Origin: Eggerthellaceae bacterium
GTDB taxonomy: Bacteria > Actinomycetota > Coriobacteriia > Coriobacteriales > Eggerthellaceae
Length of the DNA: 33,099 nucleotides
Direction: 5' to 3'
Assembly: GCA_910575165.1 (NCBI GenBank)
Contig: CAJTDS010000020.1
Coordinates: 1-33,099, forward strand
Positions within the stretch are counted from its first letter, which is position 1, and each line of letters starts with the position of its first letter. This document shows, piece after piece, positions 1-6,976 of the stretch. Made by a program: the position numbers and the translations under genes. Under the pieces are notes generated by a model. It did not search any database, had not been told where the DNA came from, and saw only the letters and a program-made list of their open reading frames with translations.

Positions 1-36
1 TTCATTGGAATACGAGGAGACGACAGGTTAAACTGA

Positions 37-73
37 AAGGACTGACTCCGGAGGAATTCCGAAATCAGTCCTT
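37..73. repeat. 9-bp inverted repeat with inner stem
   Basis: AAGGACTGA at 37-45 is perfectly mirrored by TCAGTCCTT at 65-73, with an inner CGGA (49-52)/TCCG (58-61) pairing. A near copy of the right arm, TAGTCCTTA, follows at 81-89. No T-run follows, so it is not a typical terminator. The base composition here is lower in GC than the gene that follows. It could be an element end, an operator or a hairpin; the sequence does not decide. Confidence 0.5.
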
Positions 74-122
74 AGCAGCTTAGTCCTTACTAATTCGTCC
101 AAGTTTTGGGACGCAGTTCACG

Positions 123-971
123 GTGGACGCCCGCACCCCGCCGCCGCTCATGGCGCACCTCGTCATCTACGGTGCGGTCTTCGGCGTTCTCCACGTCCTG
201 GAGGGCTTCATCCAGCCGGGTCCGTTCAGCATCAACGTGGGCGTATTCTTCGGGTGCGTCATGACCGTGGCCTTGCTAGCCCTTCTCTTCTTCGCCATGG
301 GCAGCAATCGCGAGCTGTGGTCGAAGATGCGCTCCACGGTGTTCCCCCTGGCCATCGTGGGCTACCTGCTCATCCCCCTGGCGTCCAACAGCGATCTCGC
401 TCTGGCGTTCACCGAGGCGAGGCATCTGCTGTACGTGGCGTTTCTGTTCCTCGGCTGCTTCTCGCTCATGAGGCAGACCTGCGCCGACCCGCGCATCATC
501 GTGGCCAAGGCGCTGATCTTCTACAACCTGGGGTCGGCGGCGGGCGTCGTCTTCGCCGTCAACTTCGAGACCAGCTTCGCCCCGGGCACCCAGAACTACT
601 TCGCCCTGTCCGTGGCGGTGACCGCGCTTCTGACGGCGGCGACGTTTTGGGTGGGCACTGACGAGCAGATCCGCAAGATCTGGGGCCTGCGGCGAAAGCT
701 GTCGGCCAAGCACTACAACGACCTGGTGACCAAGGCGCGGGTTCGCAAGCTGACGGCGGAGTGCGACCTTACGCCGCGCGAGTCGGACATCTTGCTGCTC
801 ATCGCCCAGGGTCGCCGCGCTCCGGAGATGACCGATGCCCTGGGCGTGTCCATGGGCACCGTGCGCACCCATGTGAAGCACCTGTACGCCAAGTTGGACG
901 TGCATTCCTACGCGGAGGCCGTGCGGGCGCTCGAGGAGGTGTCCCTGGACGAGGGCGAGCTGCAGGAATAG
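123..971 (+). CDS. LuxR-type regulator with membrane N-terminus (possibly 5'-truncated)
   Basis: Predicted membrane-bound transcription factor of 282 residues. About six hydrophobic segments lie at residues 10-30, 38-60, 72-90, 100-118, 128-147 and 158-177. A C-terminal LuxR/FixJ helix-turn-helix covers about 215-272, with the usual TPRE start and a recognition helix around GTVRTHVKHLYAKL. Regulators of this layout are abundant in Eggerthellaceae, where from memory many have about twelve membrane segments and 450-500 residues, so this looks like the second half of one. The GTG at 123 has no clear ribosome site; ATG at 150 is an alternative. The frame stays open upstream to a TAG at 81-83, so the gene may have lost its 5' half at the repeat-bearing left edge. 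The ligand sensed and the target genes are unknown. Confidence 0.75.
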   Translation: MDARTPPPLMAHLVIYGAVFGVLHVLEGFIQPGPFSINVGVFFGCVMTVALLALLFFAMGSNRELWSKMRSTVFPLAIVGYLLIPLASNSDLALAFTEARHLLYVAFLFLGCFSLMRQTCADPRIIVAKALIFYNLGSAAGVVFAVNFETSFAPGTQNYFALSVAVTALLTAATFWVGTDEQIRKIWGLRRKLSAKHYNDLVTKARVRKLTAECDLTPRESDILLLIAQGRRAPEMTDALGVSMGTVRTHVKHLYAKLDVHSYAEAVRALEEVSLDEGELQE

Positions 972-995
972 CTTCCGGCGGCGTCTTACGGAAGC
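971..995 (+). terminator. Hairpin after the LuxR gene
   Basis: GCTTCCG (971-977) pairs with CGGAAGC (989-995) across an 11-base loop, starting at the last base of the stop codon. There is no T-run behind it, so a role as an intrinsic terminator is weakly supported. Confidence 0.35.
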
Positions 996-1281
996 GCATC
1001 GCCCCAAGCGCTCCTTGCCTGGGGGGCGGAGCGCGGGACCCGGGCATGCAGCAAGGCGCCGCAAGAAGCTCGCGCGTGCAAAATGTTGCAGAACGTTACG
1101 ATTCAAAAACCGATAGGGCACGGTGGTCGAAGGCCTGATGGGGCCAAGGATAATGAGTGCATCGCAAAGAGCTTTCCGGCGGTTGCCGAGGATGCGCATG
1201 CGCCCCGATGCCGAGAGGAGCGGCCCGGTGCGCAAGGGGATGGCGCAGGTGTCGGGAAGCAGGGGAGCAAGGGGGTGCGTC
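972..1281. other. Gene-free stretch before the P-loop gene
   Basis: About 310 bases without a convincing gene. It holds the hairpin at 971-995 and an AT-richer patch around 1075-1120. There are -10-like words near 1116 (GATAGG) and 1150 (GATAAT), but neither has a good -35 partner. The reading frame of the next gene is open back to 1123, but codons 1123-1281 lack a good ribosome site and encode a low-complexity Arg/Met-rich stretch, so I treat them as leader. Confidence 0.4.
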
Positions 1282-2172
1282 ATGGGACCGCTCGAGTCGC
1301 CCAACGACCAGCTTGTAGCCAGGTTGCTGCTGCAGGCGGCGCAAACCGTGCTGCCCGACGAGCCCCTCCCGCAGGATGCGGTGACGGGCCGCCCCGGCGA
1401 GGCCGACCGCAGGCGGCCGCACCCGAGGGACGGCGACGGTTCGCTGGCTGGCCGCCCTCGGCAGTGCCCCATCCGCGTGGTGCTGGTATGCGGTCCGCCC
1501 CGATCGGGCAAGAGCACCTACATCGTCGAGACGTTCGACGGGGTGGTGGAACCGCTGCCGTTCGAAACAGTCACTTACCGCAACTTCCTCTCCAACGACG
1601 CCTACCCGCGCGTCATGCCGCCGCGGCGCCGGGAGATGATTGCGCTGGCCATCTTCCAGGAGTTCACCGAGAACGCCATCAGGCGCTGCCAAATCCATGC
1701 GGCTGAAGCCATGGGGGCGTCTGCCGAGGGCGCGCCGCACGATCCGGTGGTGGTCATGGAGGGTCCGTTCTACTACCGCAGCTTCAGGCATGTAGTGGCC
1801 GACGGGCTGCGCGGGGTGCTGCGCGAATGCGACGCGCTGGAATGCCGTTGGGTCGGTTACCCTCGGGTTGTGAGCGATGCGGTGCGTCGCGCGGGCTATG
1901 ATACGTTCAAGCACTGCGCCGGTCGGTTGCAGGTCCCCTCGGTGGAGGAGGGCTTCGACGAGCTGCGGGTGCTCGCGGTTCCGCAGCGACCGATCCGCGA
2001 CGATCTTCGCTTGCGGGTTGATGCGCTGAACGGGCGCGATGCGGTGACGGAGCACAACCTGCTATGCCGTCCCGACCTGTCGGCCGACGAGCTGTGTCGA
2101 TCCGATTCCGCACGGCCGCTTTGCGCCGTGTCCGACCTGGAGGGAAGGAAGCTTTGTGGAGCGAGAGCCTAG
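1282..2172 (+). CDS. P-loop NTPase / kinase-like protein
   Basis: Protein of 296 residues with a Walker A motif, GPPRSGKST, at residues 71-79, followed by a mixed alpha/beta region typical of zeta-toxin or AAA_33-like nucleotide kinases. A hydrophobic strand ending in MEGPF (DNA about 1750-1770) may serve as the Walker B-like strand. The first about 65 residues are polar and poorly structured. ATG 1282 is preferred because AAGGGGGTG lies just upstream at good spacing; the frame is open to 1123 without such a site. The end overlaps the next gene by 17 bases, which implies translational coupling with the cysteine-cluster protein. The substrate is unknown. A zeta-type toxin is possible, but there is no matching epsilon antitoxin nearby, so an ordinary kinase or ATPase is as likely. 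Confidence 0.65.
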   Translation: MGPLESPNDQLVARLLLQAAQTVLPDEPLPQDAVTGRPGEADRRRPHPRDGDGSLAGRPRQCPIRVVLVCGPPRSGKSTYIVETFDGVVEPLPFETVTYRNFLSNDAYPRVMPPRRREMIALAIFQEFTENAIRRCQIHAAEAMGASAEGAPHDPVVVMEGPFYYRSFRHVVADGLRGVLRECDALECRWVGYPRVVSDAVRRAGYDTFKHCAGRLQVPSVEEGFDELRVLAVPQRPIRDDLRLRVDALNGRDAVTEHNLLCRPDLSADELCRSDSARPLCAVSDLEGRKLCGARA

Positions 2173-2479
2173 CGCGAAGGAGCTGCAGCGCTACGAGTCG
2201 GTGCGCGAGCGTTGGGAAGAGGTGTGCAGCCGCTGCGGGCGGTGCTGCTTCGAGCGCGAGCTGGGCGACGGCGGCGAGGTGCTGGTGGATTACGCATCGC
2301 CCTGCCGCTTCTTCGACATGGGGACGCATCTGTGCCGCGTGTACAAGGACCGCTTCCGGAAAAACGAGCGCTGCGCGAGGGTGACGCTTCGGGTGGCTCT
2401 GTTCGACGAGCTGCTCCCCGAGGAATGCGCCTATCGGCAGCTGCTTCGCGAAGAGTCGGACGGGACGGCGGCGCTGTAG
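2156..2479 (+). CDS. YkgJ-family cysteine-cluster protein
   Basis: Small protein of 107 residues with the arrangement of the YkgJ/UPF0260 zinc- or iron-binding family: CSRCGRCC near residue 24, then CRFFD, a C within HLCRVYKDR, a C in NERCARV and a last C in EECAYR. The eight or so cysteines suggest a bound metal or Fe-S cluster. It starts with GTG inside the end of the P-loop gene, with GGAAGGAAG 6-15 bases upstream, so the two products are probably made together in fixed ratio. The biochemical role of the family is poorly known. It ends about 80 bases before the promoter of the stress-protein gene. Confidence 0.75.
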   Translation: MEREPSAKELQRYESVRERWEEVCSRCGRCCFERELGDGGEVLVDYASPCRFFDMGTHLCRVYKDRFRKNERCARVTLRVALFDELLPEECAYRQLLREESDGTAAL

Positions 2480-2561
2480 CTGCGCGCGGCTGCGAGCAGA
2501 GGCGGCTTGCAGCTGACCTGAAACGTCACCATATCGAAAGCGTCATCTGCGGCCGATGGGC

Positions 2562-2567
2562 TATACT
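2562..2567 (+). promoter_or_regulatory. -10 box of the usp promoter
   Basis: TATACT followed directly by GGGGC, about 55 bases before the usp start codon. No good -35 is visible at 16-18 bases. The G/C-rich stretch behind the -10 recurs at several promoters here. Confidence 0.5.
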
Positions 2568-2620
2568 GGGGCAAAGGCGAAGCTGCGGTCTTCGCGATGG
2601 TGCCGACGAGAGGAGCGGTC

Positions 2621-3052
2621 ATGGCTGCGAACAAGATCCTGGTTGCCTACGACGAATCGGAAGTGGCCACCCGTGCATTGAAGATGGCGGCCGACCTGGC
2701 TGTTCACAATCCGGAAGCCCATGTGGACGTGGTGTACGTGATCCCGATCCCGCTTCTGGACGAATCCCAGATGCAAAGCTTCCAGGACATCCTGGACATG
2801 ATGATCTCCGACGGCGAGGATTTGCTGGCTGACGCCGTGAAGACCATGGGCGAGGCGCTGGAGCCCCGCACCGACTCGCTGCTGCTCACGGGCACGAATC
2901 CCGCCAGCGAGATCCTGAAGCTGCTCGATCAGCGCGACTACGATTTGGTGGTGCTGGGAAGCCGCGGCCTGTCCGGCTTGAAGGAGTACATCGGCAGCGT
3001 GTCCCATAAGGTCATCCACGGCTCGAAGGTGCCCGTGCTGGTGGTGAAGTAG
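2621..3052 (+). CDS. Universal stress protein, UspA family
   Basis: Cytoplasmic single-domain Usp of 143 residues. It begins with the family strand KILVAYDESEVATRAL and ends with the nucleotide-binding loop GSRGLSGLKEYIGS followed by VSHKVIHGSKVPVLVVK. The spacing between the second Gly of the loop and the final Gly-Ser is eight residues, one fewer than the G-2x-G-9x-G(S/T) pattern of ATP-binding members, so ATP binding is likely but not certain. ATG 2621 is chosen over an upstream in-frame ATG at 2597 because GAGAGGAG sits at the right distance. It is monocistronic, with its own -10 box at 2562. Proteins of this family are usually made under starvation or redox stress. Confidence 0.9.
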   Translation: MAANKILVAYDESEVATRALKMAADLAVHNPEAHVDVVYVIPIPLLDESQMQSFQDILDMMISDGEDLLADAVKTMGEALEPRTDSLLLTGTNPASEILKLLDQRDYDLVVLGSRGLSGLKEYIGSVSHKVIHGSKVPVLVVK

Positions 3053-3118
3053 CCGCCGGCAGCTATGGGCGGTCGCTGGCGCCGCTCTCGTCTATTTTGT
3101 GGAGGGCGCGCGCGGCCC

Positions 3119-3149
3119 TTGACCGCGACGTAACGTCGCCCGATACACT
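3119..3149 (+). promoter_or_regulatory. Promoter with palindromic operator in its spacer
   Basis: TTGACC at 3119-3124 is a good -35. The -10 is GATACA at 3142-3147 (17-base spacer) or TACACT at 3144-3149 (19-base spacer). The spacer holds a perfect 7+1+7 palindrome, GCGACGT-A-ACGTCGC, at 3125-3139, exactly where a repressor would block polymerase. It drives the YbaN-like gene at 3206. Confidence 0.6.
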
Positions 3150-3205
3150 CTTCGGCACGCACGGCGGCTTTTGGCGGGCTGCCGACACGATCGAGGGGGA
3201 GTGCC

Positions 3206-3634
3206 ATGCGCTACGTCTACGCCGCCCTTGGGCTGTTCTTCTTCGCGCTGGGCGCCGTAGGGGCCCTGCTGCCCGTGCTGCCCACCACGCCGTTTCTGCT
3301 GCTGGCTTCGTTCTTCTTCCTGCGCAGCTCCAAGCGGCTCAACGACTGGTTCGTGGGCACGAAGCTGTATAAGCGCTACCTTTCCAACTACATGGACAAG
3401 CGCCAGATGACCGTGCGCGCGAAGCTTCTGTGCGCCTGTCCCGGCGTGGTCATCATGTCGGTGCTGGCCGTGGTTTTGCCGCAGTGGTGGGCCAAGGCGC
3501 TGCTTGTCGGGCTCACCCTGTTCGAGATCTGGTTCTTCGTCACTCGCATCAAGACGGTTTCGGTGGAGGAGGCGCGCCAGTACGGCCAGATGCGCAGCGG
3601 CGAGCCGGGTGATTTGGAGCCTACGGGGGAATAG
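3206..3634 (+). CDS. YbaN/DUF454 inner-membrane protein
   Basis: Protein of 142 residues matching the YbaN (DUF454) family. The N-terminal hydrophobic hairpin has the family signature: GAVGALLPVLPTTPFLLL followed by a membrane stretch and a basic S-x-R-L-x-x-W segment. A second pair of membrane segments lies at about residues 72-110. The C-terminus is short, charged and probably cytoplasmic. Start ATG 3206 has GAGGGGGAG upstream. The gene stands alone behind a promoter with a palindrome in its spacer (3119-3149), so it may be repressed by a dimeric regulator. The molecular function of the family is not established. Confidence 0.85.
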   Translation: MRYVYAALGLFFFALGAVGALLPVLPTTPFLLLASFFFLRSSKRLNDWFVGTKLYKRYLSNYMDKRQMTVRAKLLCACPGVVIMSVLAVVLPQWWAKALLVGLTLFEIWFFVTRIKTVSVEEARQYGQMRSGEPGDLEPTGE

Positions 3635-3668
3635 GTCGGCCGGCCGCGTGCTCGTCGGTGCTTTGGGG

Positions 3669-3674
3669 TATCAT
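3669..3674 (+). promoter_or_regulatory. -10 box of the apt promoter
   Basis: TATCAT followed by GGGCACC, with no clear -35. The transcript would carry a leader of about 100 bases holding a CACCGC/GCGGTG stem near 3679-3702. Confidence 0.4.
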
Positions 3675-3783
3675 GGGCACCGCTGTCCGGTTGGCGGTGT
3701 TGCCGCGCCCGGACGCGTCGTGCACCCGAACGCGTTGCGCGGGTGCGCTCCGCACGCTTGCGACCGAGAAAGAAGAGACCCCC

Positions 3784-4314
3784 ATGGCCTTCGAGTACGA
3801 GCACCTCATCATCGATTTGCCTGACTATCCGGTTCCCGGAGTGGTGTTCAAGGACATCACGCCGGTGGTGGCGGACCCCCAGGCCTTCGCGTCCACCATC
3901 GACGGCATAGCCGACCATTTCATCGGCAAGGGCATCACAAAGGTCATAGGCGCCGAGGCCCGCGGGTTCATCGTGGGCGCTCCTGTGGCGGCCCGCCTGG
4001 GTGCCGGGTTCATTCCCGCGCGCAAGCCGGGCAAGCTTCCCCGGGCCACCTACCGCGTCGACTACCAGCTGGAATACGGCTCCGACGCCTTGGAGATCCA
4101 TCAGGACGCCCTGAGCCCCGACGACGTCGTGCTCATCGTGGACGACTTGGTGGCAACCGGCGGCACCGTGCGCGCCCTGGTGAAGCTGGTGCAGGAGACC
4201 GGTGCCACCTTGGCGGGCATGGGTTTTCTGCTGGAACTTGCCTTCCTGAACCCGCGCAAGGTCATCGCCGAAGAGACCGACGCCGAGGTGTTCTCGCTGG
4301 TGCAGGCGTCCTAG
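3784..4314 (+). CDS. apt: Adenine phosphoribosyltransferase
   Basis: Converts adenine and PRPP to AMP in purine salvage, in the cytoplasm. The 176 residues have the normal length. The opening PDYPVPGVVFKDITPV is diagnostic, EARGFIVG sits at about 58-65, the substrate loop KPGKLPR at 81-87, and the PRPP-binding motif VVLIVDDLVATGGT at 115-128 with both acidic residues present. ATG 3784 follows a GAAGAGA ribosome site; the frame is open upstream to 3658 but that part has no family similarity. It has its own promoter-like -10 at 3669 and is followed 45 bases later by an RNA methyltransferase. With purB later in the window it is part of ordinary adenylate metabolism. Confidence 0.96.
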   Translation: MAFEYEHLIIDLPDYPVPGVVFKDITPVVADPQAFASTIDGIADHFIGKGITKVIGAEARGFIVGAPVAARLGAGFIPARKPGKLPRATYRVDYQLEYGSDALEIHQDALSPDDVVLIVDDLVATGGTVRALVKLVQETGATLAGMGFLLELAFLNPRKVIAEETDAEVFSLVQAS

Positions 4315-4359
4315 GACGCCTCCCGTGGCGGCGACGTCGTGCGCAGGAGGCGGTGATCT

Positions 4360-5235
4360 ATGGTTGAATATGTGACAAGCTTAGATGATGCGCGCCTGGA
4401 TGCTTACGCGCGCCTGACCGACGTGCAGCTGCGCAGCCGGCTGGAACCGGAGCGCGCGCTGTTCATCGCCGAGTCCGACAAGGTGATAGCCCGGGCGATC
4501 GCTGCCGGATTCGAGCCGTTGTCGTTGCTGGTGAGCACCGAGCTTCTGCGGTCTGCGGCGGTGGAGGGGCTGGTGCGTGCCGTGGAGGCCGGCTATCCGC
4601 AGGCAAGCGTGCTGGCAGCGCCCGCCGAAGAGCTGCGGCGACTGACCGGGTTCAACCTGACCCGCGGCGCCTTGGCGGCCTTCCGACGTCCTGCTTTGCC
4701 GAGCGCGGCCGACGTGCTGGCCGGCGCGCGGCGCGTGGCGGTGCTCGAGGACATCACGAACCACACGAACGTAGGGGCCATCTTCCGCAGCGCCGCCGCT
4801 TTGGGCATGGACGCGGTGCTGGTGACGCCGGGCTGCTACGATCCGCTGTACCGCCGGGCCATCCGCGTGTCCATGGGCACGGTCTTCCAGGTCCCCTGGG
4901 CCCGCATCGGCGACGACGCCCCGGCGACGAAGGGGGCGCACGGCAACGTCTGCCGTCAGGGCGGATGGGCGGTTACCGGCATGCCGCTTCTGCATAAGGC
5001 CGGCTTCGCGGTGGCCGCCATGGCGCTTTCCGATAAGTCCGTGGCGCTGGACGATCCGGCGCTTGCGGCCGAGGAACGGCTGGCCGTGGTGCTCGGCACC
5101 GAAGGGGAAGGGCTGTCGGCGAGCACCATCGAGCAGGCGGATTACGTGGTGCGCATCCTCATGGCCCACGGTGTGGATTCGCTCAACGTGGCCGCCGCCA
5201 GCGCCGTGGCCTTCTGGGAGCTGCGGGCGCGCTGA
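4360..5235 (+). CDS. SpoU/TrmH-family RNA 2'-O-methyltransferase
   Basis: SAM-dependent methyltransferase of the trefoil-knot SPOUT class that methylates ribose 2'-OH in rRNA or tRNA. It has 291 residues: an N-terminal substrate-binding domain (about 1-110) with FIAESDKVIARAI, then the SpoU core. Motif 1 is NHTNVGAIFRSAAALGMDAVL, motif 2 is VVLGTEGEGLS, and motif 3 is DSLNVAAASAVAFWEL, all intact near the C-terminus. A strong AGGAGG precedes ATG 4360. It follows apt closely enough (45 bases) to be co-transcribed. The exact target base cannot be read from sequence; it resembles the TsnR/RlmB-type group. Confidence 0.9.
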   Translation: MVEYVTSLDDARLDAYARLTDVQLRSRLEPERALFIAESDKVIARAIAAGFEPLSLLVSTELLRSAAVEGLVRAVEAGYPQASVLAAPAEELRRLTGFNLTRGALAAFRRPALPSAADVLAGARRVAVLEDITNHTNVGAIFRSAAALGMDAVLVTPGCYDPLYRRAIRVSMGTVFQVPWARIGDDAPATKGAHGNVCRQGGWAVTGMPLLHKAGFAVAAMALSDKSVALDDPALAAEERLAVVLGTEGEGLSASTIEQADYVVRILMAHGVDSLNVAAASAVAFWELRAR

Positions 5236-5276
5236 GGCGGTGATTCGGCGGGGGTGCGGCCGGCGGGCGAGCGGGC

Positions 5277-5750
5277 CTAGCGCCGGCGGTTCGTTGCCGC
5301 CATCCATGCGAAGGCGGTTCCCATGAGCACAAGCCCGAACGCGTCGAACTGGATGAAGCGCACTACGCTTGCGGCCAGAACATCGCAGCCGGCGGGCAGC
5401 TGCGCCAGGATGGCCGTCTCGCCGGCAAGCCCCACCGCCTGCTGCACCAGCACAACCACGGCCAGGGAGAAGAAGCGCTTCGGGCTGGCGATGACGGCAG
5501 GGTAGGTGCAGTTCCACATGAGGAAGGCCACGCCGATGCCCTGGACGGCGGCCAGCCCCGCACTGCCCGCCCCTTGCAGCTGATAGGCGCCCACGAAGCT
5601 CTGTGGGTCCGCGGCGAAGGAAAGCGCGCACTGCACGTTCACCGCGAACACCAGGAGGTAGGCCAGGCGCACCGCCCACTGCGAGGCTGCGGCTTGGCTG
5701 CGGCGGCGCGGTGGGCGGCCGTTGTCAGAGGCGGTCGGTTTCGAGTCCAT
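5277..5750 (-). CDS. Hypothetical four-helix membrane protein
   Basis: I do not recognise a named family. The 157 residues start with a polar, Arg-rich tail (about 1-22), followed by four hydrophobic segments at about 24-46, 60-84, 90-112 and 123-150, ending in a short basic tail. The overall look is of the small DoxX/TspO-like or DUF4345-style integral membrane proteins. ATG at 5750 has AAGGAACG upstream. It faces the SpoU methyltransferase tail to tail (41 bases apart) and diverges from mazG. Confidence 0.6.
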   Translation of the reverse strand: MDSKPTASDNGRPPRRRSQAAASQWAVRLAYLLVFAVNVQCALSFAADPQSFVGAYQLQGAGSAGLAAVQGIGVAFLMWNCTYPAVIASPKRFFSLAVVVLVQQAVGLAGETAILAQLPAGCDVLAASVVRFIQFDAFGLVLMGTAFAWMAATNRRR

Positions 5751-5792
5751 GGGCGTTCCTTAAGGTGGCGCGGCGCAAGTGCGTTTGTGCCC

Positions 5793-5798
5793 TATACT
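5793..5798 (+). promoter_or_regulatory. -10 box of the mazG promoter
   Basis: TATACT about 63 bases before the mazG start, in the 110-base gap between divergent genes. No convincing -35 is seen. Confidence 0.45.
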
Positions 5799-5860
5799 AG
5801 CAGAAGCATCGGTGCACGGGGGAGCCTGCGGGCCCCGTTGGCGAAACGGAAGGAAGCGTT

Positions 5861-6847
5861 ATGACGCACGTTGGTATATCGAGCGCGGAAGCCGCCACTT
5901 TGCCCGAGAGCGGTCTGTCGGCCTTGGAGCGGGCGGCGAACCCCGTAGCCCATCCGGCCTTCGACCAGTTCGTGGCCACGGTGTCGGCGCTGCGGGCTCC
6001 GGACGGCTGCCCGTGGGACCGCGAGCAGACCCACAGCTCCATCGCCCACAACATGATCGAGGAAGCCTACGAGGCGGTGGACACCATCGAAGCGGGGGAT
6101 ACGGCCCATCTGCGCGAAGAGCTGGGAGACGTGCTTTTGCAGGTGGTGCTGCACAGCCAGATCGCCGCCGATGCGGGCGAGTTCACCATCGACGATGTGG
6201 CGCAAGAGGTCAACGACAAGCTGGTGCGCCGTCATCCCCACGTGTTCGGCCAGGTGCAGGCCGGAAGCGCCGCCGAAGTGTTGGACCTGTGGGACCAGGT
6301 GAAGCTGGCAGAGCGCATTGGCGAGGAAGGGGAGCAAGGCGAGCAGAGCGCGCCGGCGTCCGGTCTGCTCGACGCCGTGCCCACCAGTTTCCCCGCGCTC
6401 ATGCAGGCGCAGAAGATCTCGCGCAAGGCGGCGTCGGCCGGCTTCGAGTGGGATACCGTCGCCGACATCTGGAAGAAGGTGCACGAGGAGGCCGCCGAGC
6501 TGCAGGCCGCCTACGATGCTGCGCCCAAGGCGTCAAACGGCAAGATGGATGCGGGCGGCACGTGGCCCGACGGAAGCGCAGCTGGCCAGACGCCCGAGGA
6601 CGAGCAGGCGGCGGCGCAGGCCATCGCCGCAGCGGAGCTTGAGTTCGGTGACGTGCTGTTCAGCCTGGTGAACGTGGCTCGGCGCATGGGCATCGACGCC
6701 GAAAGCGCTTTGCGCGCCACCTGCCGCAAGTTCCGTAGTCGCTGGGAGGCCATGGAAGCTGCCGCCCGCGCCCAGGGTCGCGCCCTGGAAGACCTCACCA
6801 CCGCCGAGCAAAACGAGCTCTGGGACGCGGTGAAGGCAGGGGAGTAA
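5861..6847 (+). CDS. mazG: MazG nucleoside triphosphate pyrophosphohydrolase
   Basis: Cleaves (d)NTPs to NMP and pyrophosphate, cleaning abnormal nucleotides and in some bacteria lowering ppGpp. The 328 residues hold two MazG domains. The first (about 40-135) has APDGCPWDREQTHSSI, the metal-binding E-E-x-Y-E and EELGDVLLQVVLH sequences, and RRHPHVFG. The second (about 175-310) has KAASAGFEWD, then EFGDVLFSLVNVARRMGID. The second domain carries an Ala/Gly-rich insert (about residues 222-258) between its two metal-binding halves, longer than in typical MazG of about 260 residues. GGAAGGAAG precedes ATG 5861. It ends just before a long inverted repeat that separates it from a convergent gene. 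Confidence 0.93.
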   Translation: MTHVGISSAEAATLPESGLSALERAANPVAHPAFDQFVATVSALRAPDGCPWDREQTHSSIAHNMIEEAYEAVDTIEAGDTAHLREELGDVLLQVVLHSQIAADAGEFTIDDVAQEVNDKLVRRHPHVFGQVQAGSAAEVLDLWDQVKLAERIGEEGEQGEQSAPASGLLDAVPTSFPALMQAQKISRKAASAGFEWDTVADIWKKVHEEAAELQAAYDAAPKASNGKMDAGGTWPDGSAAGQTPEDEQAAAQAIAAAELEFGDVLFSLVNVARRMGIDAESALRATCRKFRSRWEAMEAAARAQGRALEDLTTAEQNELWDAVKAGE

Positions 6848-6887
6848 GGGCGTCCGGGCCGCACCCCGTCGCGCGCCCGAACGGTTC

Positions 6888-6951
6888 GCAGCCCGCATTA
6901 TCGGCATGTTGGTGCAGAAAAACGCACGAACATGCCGATAATGCGGGCTGC
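6888..6951. repeat. 23-bp perfect inverted repeat between convergent genes
   Basis: Arms at 6888-6910 and 6929-6951 are perfect reverse complements over 23 bases. After one G/G mismatch the stem resumes with GTGC (6912-6915)/GCAC (6924-6927), leaving an 8-base A-rich loop. It may serve as a two-way terminator for mazG and the aldo/keto reductase, but no T-run follows on either strand, and the arm length is more typical of a dispersed repeat or protein site. Confidence 0.8.
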
Positions 6952-6976
6952 TCGGTTGACTGGGGAGGGGTGCAGC

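Noticed and set aside
276-1517. Long minus-strand frame (413 codons) opposite the LuxR gene
   Set aside because: Runs antisense through a gene with clear domains, has His/Gly/Arg-rich low-complexity translation, and arises from high-GC third-codon bias.
1282-2479. Zeta/epsilon toxin-antitoxin pair
   Set aside because: The P-loop protein could be zeta-like, but the partner is a cysteine-cluster protein of the YkgJ type, not an epsilon-like helical antitoxin.
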